Part shown: piece by piece, positions 25,883-33,470 of the stretch | Position numbering within the stretch: position 1 is the stretch's first letter | Layout: every line of letters starts with the position of its first letter | Notes under the pieces: generated by a model | The model's database searches: none | What the model was told of the DNA's origin: nothing | What the model saw: only the letters and a program-made list of their open reading frames with translations | Translations under genes and position numbers: made by a program | DNA from: Ramlibacter sp. | GTDB taxonomy: Bacteria; Pseudomonadota; Gammaproteobacteria; Burkholderiales; Burkholderiaceae_C | NCBI RefSeq assembly: GCF_028291745.1 | Contig: NZ_JAQGNQ010000019.1 | Span: 1-33,833, forward strand | DNA: 33,833 bases | Direction of reading: 5' to 3'

Positions 25883-25902
25883 GGCTGAAACCAGTTTCAG
25901 CC
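25883..25902. promoter_or_regulatory. PtxS-type operator O3 at the regulator's own start
   Basis: Inverted repeat GGCTGAAACCAGTTTCAGCC with 9-bp perfect arms around a central CA. The core TGAAACCAGTTTCA differs from O1/O2 by one central base. It begins one base upstream of the ptxS ATG. A minus-strand TAGGAT (25907-25912) could be the -10 box, which would make the leader only about 20 nt and formed by the operator itself. Confidence 0.8.
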
Positions 25903-25940
25903 GGCATCCTAGCGTGCCCGGCGCCGTCGCGAAAGAGGCT

Positions 25941-26747
25941 TCACCGCCGCGCGACCGTCGTGAGCGGCAGCCGCGAGAGTTCCTGCAGCAGGGCCGCCAG
26001 TTCGCGGGCCGCCGCGGCGAGCACCGCGTGCCCCTTGTCCGCCGTGGCCGCCGCGGCATCGCCGGCGGCGCCTTGCGGGTTGTAGTCTTCGATCGCCCAG
26101 CCGAGCTTGGCACTGCGGCCGTTGCCGAGGATCGGGTACTGCGTCGCCCGCTCGCGCGAGCTCGAAGGGAAATCCTGCGCTTGCCCCATGCGGACCGTGT
26201 CCGGTCGCAGGGCGAGCATCAACGAGGTTTCGATCGCGCCTGCATGCACGCCGAAGCGGTGTTCGTCCGGCGGAAAGAGGCCGTCGACCGCAGCGCCCAG
26301 CGGCAGGTTCCACCAGCTGCAGCCGTAGACGATCAGGCCGCAGCGCACCCGCAATTCGCGCGCGACGATGTCCAGCAGGCTCACCTGCCCGCCGTGGGCG
26401 TTGAACAGCAGCAGCTTGCGCACGCCAGCCCGCGCCACGCATTCACCCAGTGCGACCCAGGTGGCGATCACGGTATCGATCGGCAGCGTCAGCGTGCCGG
26501 CAAACGAGGCGTGCTCCGGGCTGTAGCCCACGTGCTGCGTCGGCAGCACCAGCACCGGGCAGTCGGCGGGCAGCTGCGGCAGTGCCTGCGCGAGGATGCC
26601 GTCGACGAGGCAGTGGTCAACCGCCAGCGGCAGGTGCGGGCCGTGCTGCTCCGTCGCGCCTAGCGGCAGCACGGCGACGGTGCTGGCCGGATCGAGCGTG
26701 GCGAAGTCGGTGGTGGCGAGGTCGGCCCAGAAGCGGGAAGGGAGCAT
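25941..26747 (-). CDS. Creatininase-family amidohydrolase
   Basis: Metal-dependent amidase-type enzyme of 268 aa, cytoplasmic. LPLGATEQHGPHLPLAVDH supplies metal ligands E33, H35 and D44. LLLFNAHGGQ (about 112-121) carries the next histidine, and GVHAGAIETSLML the later His/Glu. The family includes creatininase, 3-dehydro-scyllo-inosose hydrolase and MftE peptidase, so the substrate is open. ATG 26747 gives the family-like N-terminus; the Shine-Dalgarno sequence is weak. It lies about 60 bp upstream of ptxS on the same strand and could be read into it. Confidence 0.85.
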   Translation of the reverse strand: MLPSRFWADLATTDFATLDPASTVAVLPLGATEQHGPHLPLAVDHCLVDGILAQALPQLPADCPVLVLPTQHVGYSPEHASFAGTLTLPIDTVIATWVALGECVARAGVRKLLLFNAHGGQVSLLDIVARELRVRCGLIVYGCSWWNLPLGAAVDGLFPPDEHRFGVHAGAIETSLMLALRPDTVRMGQAQDFPSSSRERATQYPILGNGRSAKLGWAIEDYNPQGAAGDAAAATADKGHAVLAAAARELAALLQELSRLPLTTVARR

Positions 26748-26773
26748 GCCGGGATGGTAACGGCGCCGTCGCC

Positions 26774-26860
26774 AGGGTGGGATGCGCCAAAGGCGCACAC
26801 CACCGATGCCTGCACGTGGAGTCGCCGAGTGGTGGGGTGCGCTTGCGCGCATCCCACCCT
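26774..26860. repeat. GGGTGGG-ended palindromic repeat, copy 1
   Basis: Perfect 14-bp terminal inverted repeats: AGGGTGGGATGCGC (26774-26787) and GCGCATCCCACCCT (26847-26860). Two internal hairpins are visible, one around GGATGCGCC-AAA-GGCGCAC and one around GGGTGCGC-TTGC-GCGCATCCC. It resembles REP/MITE-like intergenic elements. Its end supplies the TAG stop of the neighbouring E1 gene. A related copy lies at 30359-30430. Confidence 0.7.
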
Positions 26861-29474
26861 ACAGGGCCTGCCTTGCCGCTCTTGCGATGCTCGCTGCGTC
26901 GACCCCGAAATACGCCCGCAACGCGGCACGCGTATCGCTGCGCCCGAAGCCGTCGGTGCCGAGCGTCAGGTAGCGCCGCCCCTCCGGCACGAAGGCGCGG
27001 ATCGCCTCCGGCACGGCGCGCACATAGTCGCTGGCGGCGATCACCGGACCTTGCGTGGCGGCGAGTTGCTGCGTCACGTATGCATCGTCCGCAGCAACGC
27101 CATCGCGCGCCAGTTCGCTCCAGCTCGTGACGCTGAATACGTCACTGGCGATGCCCTGCTGCGCAAGTTGCTCCGCGGCTGCGATCACCTCGGGCAGGAT
27201 CGCGCCCGACCCCATCAGCGTCACGCGCTGCTTCGCATCGGCCGCGCCATGGGAGGCAAAGCGATAACAGCCGCGGATGATCCCCTCATGCGCGCCCTGC
27301 GGCACATCGGGCTGGGCGTAGTTCGCGTTCATCAGCGTGACGTAGTAGAAGACGTCACGCTGCTCCACCAGCATCTCGCGCATGCCGCGGTCGACGATCA
27401 CCGCCATCTCGCCGGCAAAGGCGGGGTCGTAGGCCTTGCAGTTCGGAATCGTGGCGGCGACCAGGTGGCTGGTGCCGTCCTGGTGCTGCAGGCCTTCGCC
27501 TGCCAGCGTGGTGCGGCCCGAAGTGGCACCGAGCAGGAAGCCCCGCGCGCGCTGGTCGGCTGCCGCCCAGATGGCGTCGCCCACGCGCTGGAAGCCGAAC
27601 ATCGAGTAGTAGATGTAGAAGGGCAGCATGGCCACGCCATGCACGCTGTAGCTGGTGGCCGCGGCCGTCCAGCTCGCGATGGCCCCCGCTTCGCTGATGC
27701 CCTCTTCCAGGATCTGGCCGTCCAGCGCCTCGCGATACGAGAGCACCGAGCCGATGTCTTCCGGCTCGTAGCTTTGTCCCGAGCTCGAATAGATGCCCAC
27801 CTGCTTGAAGAGATTGGCCATGCCGAAGGTGCGCGCCTCGTCGGCCACGATGGGGACGATGCGCGGGCCGAGCTGCGGGTCTTTCAGCAGCGCAGCCAGC
27901 ATGCGCACGAAAGCCATGGTGGTCGACATTTCCTTGCCGCCGGCAGCCAGCGCGAAGCTCGCATAGGCGGAAGGCTCGGGCACGGGCACCAGCTCGCAGA
28001 CGGTCTGACGCTGCGGGATGTAGCCGCCCAGGGCCTCGCGCTTCGCGTGCAGGTAGCGCATCTCGGCGCTCTCTTGCGCTGGCTTGAAGAAGGCGAGCGT
28101 GCGCGCCTGCTCGTCGGACAGCGGCAGGTTGAAGCGGTTGCGGAATTCCAGCAGCGCGGACTCGTCGAACTTCTTTTGCGAGTGCGTGGTCATGCGCCCC
28201 TGGCCGGCCGCGCCCATGCCGTAGCCCTTTTTGGTGTGGGCCAGGATCACGGTGGGCTGGCCGCGATGCTTCGCCGCGGCATCGTAGGCGGCATGGATCT
28301 TCACCAGGTCGTGGCCGCCCCGCTTGAGGCGGTCGATCTGTTCGTCGGTCATGCCCTGGGCCAGGCGCGCGAGCTCCTCGTCCTGGCCGAAGAAGTGTTC
28401 GCGGTTGAAGCGCCCGTCCTTGGCCGCGAAGGTCTGCATCTGGCCGTCGACCGTATGCGCGAAGGCGCGCACCAGCGCCCCGGTGGTGTCGCGCGCGAAC
28501 AGGCCGTCCCAGTCGCTGCCCCACAGCAGCTTGATCACGTTCCAGCCGGCGCCGCGGAACAGCTTTTCCAGTTCGTCGACGATGCGGCCGTTGCCGCGGA
28601 CCGGGCCGTCGAGACGCTGCAGATTGCAGTTGACCACCCAGACCAGGTTGTCCAACTTCTCGCGCGAGGCCAGCGTGAGGGCGCTCATGCTCTCGGGTTC
28701 GTCCATCTCGCCGTCGCCGAACACGCCCCAAACGCGTCGCTCGCCGATGCGTTTTCCTGTGTCGCTGGCGCGCCCTTCGCAATTCACCAGGCCGCGGTGC
28801 GTGAGATAGCGCATGAAGCGCGCGTGGTAGATCGAGCTGATCGGACCGATGCCCATCGAGCCGGTCGGGAACTGCCAGAAGTCCGGCATCAGCCACGGAT
28901 GCGGATAGCTGCACAGGCCGCGCGCACCGGCGTCCGGGGCGACGATCTCCTGGCGGTAGTGCGCGAGGTCAGGCTCGGACAGGCGCCCTTCGAGGAAAGC
29001 GCGGGCATAGACGCCCGGGGCGCTGTGCGGCTGGAAGAACACCAGGTCGCCGCCCTGCCGCTCGTTGCGCGCCTGGAAGAAGTGGTTGAAGCCGACCTCG
29101 AACAGGTCGGCCGCACTGGCATAGCTGGCGATGTGCCCACCCAGCTCGCCATACGCGCTGTTGGCGCGCACCACCATCGCCAGCGCGTTCCAGCGCATCA
29201 GCGAAGCCAGTTTCTCCTCGATGGCCAGGTCGCCCGGAAACACGGGCTGGCGCTCCACCGGCACGGTGTTGACGTAAGGGGTGACCAGTTCGGGCGACCA
29301 GGCCACCGCGGGATTGCGCGCCAGCACCGCGAGCTGGTCGAGGATGAAGCGCGCCCGGGCCGGCCCCTCCGCCGCCACCAGGGACTGGAAGGCATCGCGC
29401 CATTCAGCGGTTTCCTGCGGATCCATGTCGCCGGTCCGGTCGGCAAGGTAGCGGGTGATGCTTTGATCGGCCAT
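26859..29474 (-). CDS. aceE: Homodimeric pyruvate/2-oxoacid dehydrogenase E1 component
   Basis: Thiamine-diphosphate enzyme of 871 aa (E. coli AceE is 887) that decarboxylates pyruvate or a close 2-oxoacid and would hand the acyl group to an E2. It opens [18 protein letters not shown], typical of AceE. The ThDP/magnesium motif GDGEMDEPE is followed by [20 protein letters not shown], and later HTKKGYG and the E1 transketolase half are intact. No aceF or lpd is adjacent in the window. It diverges from an Lrp/AsnC regulator, an arrangement seen for mdeB, the alpha-ketobutyrate dehydrogenase E1 of methionine breakdown in Pseudomonas putida. So it may be an accessory E1 and not the main aceE. The stop TAG lies in a repeat. 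Confidence 0.9.
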   Translation of the reverse strand: MADQSITRYLADRTGDMDPQETAEWRDAFQSLVAAEGPARARFILDQLAVLARNPAVAWSPELVTPYVNTVPVERQPVFPGDLAIEEKLASLMRWNALAMVVRANSAYGELGGHIASYASAADLFEVGFNHFFQARNERQGGDLVFFQPHSAPGVYARAFLEGRLSEPDLAHYRQEIVAPDAGARGLCSYPHPWLMPDFWQFPTGSMGIGPISSIYHARFMRYLTHRGLVNCEGRASDTGKRIGERRVWGVFGDGEMDEPESMSALTLASREKLDNLVWVVNCNLQRLDGPVRGNGRIVDELEKLFRGAGWNVIKLLWGSDWDGLFARDTTGALVRAFAHTVDGQMQTFAAKDGRFNREHFFGQDEELARLAQGMTDEQIDRLKRGGHDLVKIHAAYDAAAKHRGQPTVILAHTKKGYGMGAAGQGRMTTHSQKKFDESALLEFRNRFNLPLSDEQARTLAFFKPAQESAEMRYLHAKREALGGYIPQRQTVCELVPVPEPSAYASFALAAGGKEMSTTMAFVRMLAALLKDPQLGPRIVPIVADEARTFGMANLFKQVGIYSSSGQSYEPEDIGSVLSYREALDGQILEEGISEAGAIASWTAAATSYSVHGVAMLPFYIYYSMFGFQRVGDAIWAAADQRARGFLLGATSGRTTLAGEGLQHQDGTSHLVAATIPNCKAYDPAFAGEMAVIVDRGMREMLVEQRDVFYYVTLMNANYAQPDVPQGAHEGIIRGCYRFASHGAADAKQRVTLMGSGAILPEVIAAAEQLAQQGIASDVFSVTSWSELARDGVAADDAYVTQQLAATQGPVIAASDYVRAVPEAIRAFVPEGRRYLTLGTDGFGRSDTRAALRAYFGVDAASIARAARQAL

Positions 29475-29545
29475 GGAGCACTCTAGGCAGGAGGGCACGG
29501 CAGGGGCTACCGAAGGCGGCGCGCATCGGCGGCCGTGCAGCATAG

Positions 29546-29575
29546 AATGCCGCCACTCCAAGCATTTGCGGCATT
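29546..29575. promoter_or_regulatory. Inverted repeat in the E1/Lrp divergent region, candidate Lrp-type operator
   Basis: AATGCCGC (29546-29553) and GCGGCATT (29568-29575) are exact reverse complements 14 bp apart, ending two bases before the regulator's ATG. GCATTT is also directly repeated around GCG. TAGAAT at 29543-29548 is a possible -10 box for the plus strand, with no matching -35. The position suits autoregulation and control of the divergent E1 gene. Confidence 0.5.
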
Positions 29576-29577
29576 TC

Positions 29578-30048
29578 ATGCAACTCGACGCCATCGACCT
29601 CCGCATCCTCGCCCAGCTGCAGGAGGACGGATCGCTCAGCAACGTCGAGCTGGCCCGCCGCGTCCATCTCTCGCCCTCGCCCTGCCTGGCGCGGGTGAAG
29701 TCGCTGGAGGCCGCCGGCGTGATCGCGCGCTATGTCGCACTGGCCGATGCGAAGGCACTGGGGCTGGGCCTGACCGTCTTCATCAACGTCAGCCTGAAGA
29801 GCCAGTCGAAGGAATCGCTGGCCATGTTCGAACAGCGGATCGCCGAGCATGACGAGGTGATGGAGTGCTACCTGATGACGGGCGACAGCGACTACCTGAT
29901 CCGCGTCGTAGTCGCGGAAATCGCGGCTCTCGAGCGCTTCATCCTGGAGCAGCTCACGCCGATCCCGGGGATCGAGAAGATCCGATCGAGCTTCGCCTTG
30001 AAGCAGGTCCGCTACAAGACCGCACTGCCCTTGCCGGCCCGGTCCTGA
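29578..30048 (+). CDS. Lrp/AsnC family transcriptional regulator
   Basis: Regulator of 156 aa, full family length. The N-terminal helix-turn-helix (about 3-60) reads [16 protein letters not shown] and [21 protein letters not shown]. The C-terminal RAM effector-binding domain (about 68-145) includes [17 protein letters not shown]. The ATG at 29578 gives the standard [11 protein letters not shown] start. It diverges from the E1 gene with about 100 bp between starts, so a local regulator sensing an amino acid or 2-oxoacid is likely; MdeR in Pseudomonas is a precedent. Confidence 0.92.
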   Translation: MQLDAIDLRILAQLQEDGSLSNVELARRVHLSPSPCLARVKSLEAAGVIARYVALADAKALGLGLTVFINVSLKSQSKESLAMFEQRIAEHDEVMECYLMTGDSDYLIRVVVAEIAALERFILEQLTPIPGIEKIRSSFALKQVRYKTALPLPARS

Positions 30049-30175
30049 CCGACAAGCGTCGGAGAGGGCTGCGCGACCGTAGGATGGAAGCTGACCGCCC
30101 GGCAGCGCGCAGGCCCCCGCTGGCACGCGCCCTCGGCCGAATCACAGGCCCCCGGGGTCCGGCGACCATGCATCC

Positions 30176-30331
30176 ATGGACACGCTGCACACGATCACTG
30201 ACACCCTCTGGCGGGAAAGCTGGAACCGTGCCTTCTGGCCGTCGCTGATGCTGAGCCTGGCGGTGGCCCTGGACCAATGCACCCGCGGCCCGTCGCTGAC
30301 AGCCATGGCGGTGACCTACCTCTTCACCTGA
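30176..30331 (+). CDS. Possible small membrane protein (51 aa)
   Basis: Short open frame MDTLHTITDTLWRESWNRAF followed by a hydrophobic stretch (WPSLMLSLAVAL) and ending VTYLFT. Third codon positions are strongly G/C, as in the neighbouring genes, and it is the only coding-like stretch in the 512-bp gap between the Lrp gene and alaX. There is no good Shine-Dalgarno sequence, so this is tentative. The rest of the gap (30049-30175 and 30431-30560) shows no gene. Confidence 0.35.
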   Translation: MDTLHTITDTLWRESWNRAFWPSLMLSLAVALDQCTRGPSLTAMAVTYLFT

Positions 30332-30358
30332 ACGGAAGGCGTCCCCCGTCCTGCCACC

Positions 30359-30430
30359 GTAGGGTGGGTCGCCGACGGCGACCCACCCAAGCGCACCGAA
30401 ACGGGGGGTGCCTGCGGCATCCCACCCTAC
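30359..30430. repeat. GGGTGGG-ended palindromic repeat, copy 2
   Basis: Outer arms GTAGGGTGGG (30359-30368) and CCCACCCTAC (30421-30430) are exact reverse complements. Inside, GGGTGGGTCGCC-GAC-GGCGACCCACCC (30362-30388) forms a 12-bp perfect hairpin. The right end GCATCCCACCCTACAG is shared with copy 1, so both belong to one dispersed family. Confidence 0.7.
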
Positions 30431-30560
30431 AGAGCCTCCGTCAAGCGCTTATCAGGGACTTCGCGGTAGCGCCCCAACCTGCGGCGCACCCATACTGGCA
30501 GTTTTCCCGCGTTCCGACGCCTCCTTTAGGAGGGCGCGCTCCGGACGCGAAAACACGACA

Positions 30561-31313
30561 ATGCCAGTGATGACACATGAGCTGTTTCGCCAGGACGCCT
30601 ATCTGAGGGAGGCGCCCGCCATGGTCGCCGAGGTTGGCGAGCAGGGCGTGGTCCTGGACCGTACCGTCTTCTACCCCCTAGGCGGCGGGCAGGCGGGCGA
30701 CAGCGGCGTGCTCCTGCTGGCGGATGGCAGCGCCTTGCAGATTGCCGATACCCGCAAGGTCAAGGACGCCGAGGGCAAGCCCACGGCATTGGTTGCCCAC
30801 GTGCCGGCGCCCGGCCAGGAGGCGCTCCTGCGCGACCTGCGTCCCGGCACGGCCATCGTGGCGCGGATCGACTGGGACCGGCGCCACAAGCTGATGCGCT
30901 TCCACACCACCACCCATCTGTTGTGCCACTTGGTGCCGCAGTTGGTCAACGGCTGCTCCATCACGGCGGAATACGCCCGGCTGGACTTCAACATGACCGA
31001 TCCGCTGGACAAGGAAGCCCTGAGCGAGGGCATCGCCCGCCTGGTCGCCGCCGGTCACGCGGTGGAGATCGGCGCCATCAGCGACGAGGAGCTCGATGCC
31101 AATCCCGCGTTGGTCAAGAGCATGTCCGTGCAGCCACCCCGGGGCACGGGGCGCGTGCGCACCATCCGCATCGGCGGACTGGACGGGCCGGTTGACTTCC
31201 AGCCCTGCGGCGGCACCCACGTGGCCAACACCGCGGAAATCGGCGGTGTGGTCGTCACCAAGATCGAAAAGAAGAGCGCAAGCACCCGACGGGTGGTCTT
31301 GGGCTTTTCCTGA
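30561..31313 (+). CDS. Alanyl-tRNA editing protein AlaX
   Basis: Free-standing homologue of the AlaRS editing domain that hydrolyses Ser- or Gly-tRNA(Ala) in trans. It is 250 aa, cytoplasmic. FYPLGGGQAGDSG is the conserved entry motif. Zinc ligands are H115 and H119 (HTTTH) and C216 and H220 (CGGTH). I start at ATG 30561; ATG 30570 (MTHELF) is an equal alternative. A GGAGG within CCTCC-TTTA-GGAGG lies about 20 bases upstream, too far for normal initiation. Confidence 0.9.
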   Translation: MPVMTHELFRQDAYLREAPAMVAEVGEQGVVLDRTVFYPLGGGQAGDSGVLLLADGSALQIADTRKVKDAEGKPTALVAHVPAPGQEALLRDLRPGTAIVARIDWDRRHKLMRFHTTTHLLCHLVPQLVNGCSITAEYARLDFNMTDPLDKEALSEGIARLVAAGHAVEIGAISDEELDANPALVKSMSVQPPRGTGRVRTIRIGGLDGPVDFQPCGGTHVANTAEIGGVVVTKIEKKSASTRRVVLGFS

Positions 31314-31355
31314 ACCCTGGAACTTCGCCCCTCCCGCTGAGCTCCACCTGATGCG

Positions 31356-33470
31356 ATGAAATTCTTCCGCCTGCTTGCCGCCGCTGCCCTTTCGGCCGGC
31401 CTCGTTCCCGCCGCTGCCCTGGCGCAGGCGGACAAGGCGGTCGTCGCCAGCGAGCGCGTGCGCGCCGAACTCGTGGCGCAGGCGCCGGACGGGGTCGAGC
31501 CCGGCAAGCCGCTGTGGGTCGGCCTGCAGATCACGCACCAGCCGGAGTGGCACACCTACTGGAAGAACCCCGGCGACTCCGGCCTGCCGACGCAGATGAC
31601 GTGGAAGCTGCCGCCCGGCATCGAGGCCGGCGACATCGCGTGGCCCTTGCCGAAGAAGCTGCCGGTCGGCCCGCTCATGAACTATGGCTACGAGGGGACC
31701 GTGCTGCTGCCGGTGCCCTTGACCGTCACGCCGGCCTTCAAGCCCTCGCCCTTCGGCGACACGCAGATCGAGCTCAAGGCCTCATGGCTGGTGTGCCGCA
31801 AGGAATGCATTCCCGAGGATGGCAGCTTCGTGCTCAAGCTGCCCGCGCGCAGCACCACGGCGCTGCATGCAGCGGATTTCCAGGCGGCGCTCGCTGCCGC
31901 TCCGAAGTCGCTGGCTGGCGGCGAGGTCCACCCCGATGGCAAGACCCTGCAGGTCACCCTGACGGGCCTGCCCGCTTCGCTGCGCGGCCAGCAGCTGGAG
32001 TTCTTCCCCGAGACCGGCGAGGTGATCGAGCCCGCGGGCGCGTGGACGCAGGCCTGGAAGGGCGGCGTGTGGACAGCCAGCGTGCCCCTGTCCGCCTATC
32101 GCGCCAACAGCCCCGGCGATTTCCCGCTGGTGGTCGCTGCCGGTGGCCAGGGCTGGCGCAGCGAAGCCAAGGTGGTGGGCGCCTGGCCGGCGACGGCGGC
32201 GCCTGCGGCCACCGTGCCGCCGGCGCTGCAGAGCGCGCTGCGCGCAGCCGCCGCACCGCCTGCGACCGCATCCACCAGCCTGCTCGTGGGCCTGTTGGGT
32301 GCGCTGCTCGGCGGAATGATCCTCAACCTGATGCCTTGCGTGTTCCCGGTGCTGGCCATCAAGGTGGTCGGCTTCACGCAGCACGCCAGCGATCGCCGCG
32401 GCCATCGCATCAGCGGCCTGGCCTACACGGCCGGCGTGGTGGCTTCATTCGCCGCACTGGGGGCCGTGATGCTGGCGCTGCGCGCTGCCGGCGAACAGCT
32501 CGGGTGGGGCTTCCAGCTGCAATCGCCGGCGGTCGTCGCGGCGCTGGCCGCGCTGTTCACACTGATCGCGCTCAATCTGGCGGGCGTCTTCGAATTCGGC
32601 TCCATGCTTCCGAGCAGCATCGCCACGCTGGAGGCGCGTCATCCGGTGGCCAATGCCTTCCTCACGGGCGTGCTGGCCGTGGCCGTGGCCTCGCCTTGCA
32701 CCGCGCCGTTCATGGGCGCATCGCTGGGGCTCGCGATCTCGCTGCCGCCCGCAGAAGCGATGGCGATCTTCGTGGCGCTCGGCGTCGGCATGGCCCTGCC
32801 CTATCTGGCCGCTGCACTGGTGCCCGCGTTCGCGCGCTGGCTGCCGCGGCCCGGCGCCTGGATGGACACCTTCCGCAAGCTGATGGCGTTCCCGATGTTT
32901 GCCACCGTGGCCTGGCTGGTCTGGGTGCTGGGACAGCAAAGCGGTGTCGACGGCGCGGGCGCGCTGCTGGCGCTGCTGGTCGCCCTGAGCATGGTGGTGT
33001 GGGCACTGACCCTGCGCGGGCGCACGCGCGTCGCGCTCGTTTCGCTCGCGCTGGCAGGCCTGGCGTTCGTGGGTTGGAGCACCGGCGCGGCCATCACGCG
33101 TCCGCCCGCGGCGCCGACGCTCGCCGCTGTCCACGACCGCTGGCAGCCCTGGGCGCCCGAGCGCGTGCAGCAGGCGATGGCCGAGGGCAAGCCGGTCTTC
33201 GTCGACTTCACGGCTGCCTGGTGCGTGACCTGCCAGTACAACAAGAAGACCACGCTCTCGCGCCGCGAAGTGCTGGCCGATTTCAACGACAAGCACTACA
33301 CGCTGCTGCGCGCCGACTGGACGCGACGCGATCCGGTGATCACGGCGGCGCTCGCGCAACTCGGACGCAACGGCGTGCCCGTGTACGTGATCTACCGACC
33401 TGGCAAGGAACCGGTGGTGCTGTCGGAAGTGCTGGGCGTGGACGAGGTGCGCTCGGCGCTGGCCTTGTAA
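31356..33470 (+). CDS. Protein-disulfide reductase, DsbD/ScsB family
   Basis: Inner-membrane thiol relay of 704 aa that carries electrons from cytoplasmic thioredoxin to periplasmic proteins. There is a signal peptide at about 1-23 (ALAQA). The N-terminal periplasmic domain has a Cys pair C147/C151 (VCRKEC) and is of the ScsB-like type rather than classical DsbD-alpha. Eight or so membrane helices lie at about 300-580, with the redox pair C328 (NLMPCVFP) and C448 (ASPCTAPF). The C-terminal thioredoxin domain has C623/C626 (AAWCVTC). All three cysteine pairs are intact. It begins 42 bp after alaX. It may serve copper-stress or cytochrome c maturation partners; none is in the window. Confidence 0.9.
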   Translation: MKFFRLLAAAALSAGLVPAAALAQADKAVVASERVRAELVAQAPDGVEPGKPLWVGLQITHQPEWHTYWKNPGDSGLPTQMTWKLPPGIEAGDIAWPLPKKLPVGPLMNYGYEGTVLLPVPLTVTPAFKPSPFGDTQIELKASWLVCRKECIPEDGSFVLKLPARSTTALHAADFQAALAAAPKSLAGGEVHPDGKTLQVTLTGLPASLRGQQLEFFPETGEVIEPAGAWTQAWKGGVWTASVPLSAYRANSPGDFPLVVAAGGQGWRSEAKVVGAWPATAAPAATVPPALQSALRAAAAPPATASTSLLVGLLGALLGGMILNLMPCVFPVLAIKVVGFTQHASDRRGHRISGLAYTAGVVASFAALGAVMLALRAAGEQLGWGFQLQSPAVVAALAALFTLIALNLAGVFEFGSMLPSSIATLEARHPVANAFLTGVLAVAVASPCTAPFMGASLGLAISLPPAEAMAIFVALGVGMALPYLAAALVPAFARWLPRPGAWMDTFRKLMAFPMFATVAWLVWVLGQQSGVDGAGALLALLVALSMVVWALTLRGRTRVALVSLALAGLAFVGWSTGAAITRPPAAPTLAAVHDRWQPWAPERVQQAMAEGKPVFVDFTAAWCVTCQYNKKTTLSRREVLADFNDKHYTLLRADWTRRDPVITAALAQLGRNGVPVYVIYRPGKEPVVLSEVLGVDEVRSALAL

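Noticed and set aside
26754..29486. 910-codon plus-strand open frame opposite the E1 gene
   Set aside because: Antisense shadow with no protein-like motifs; the minus strand encodes a full AceE-type protein.
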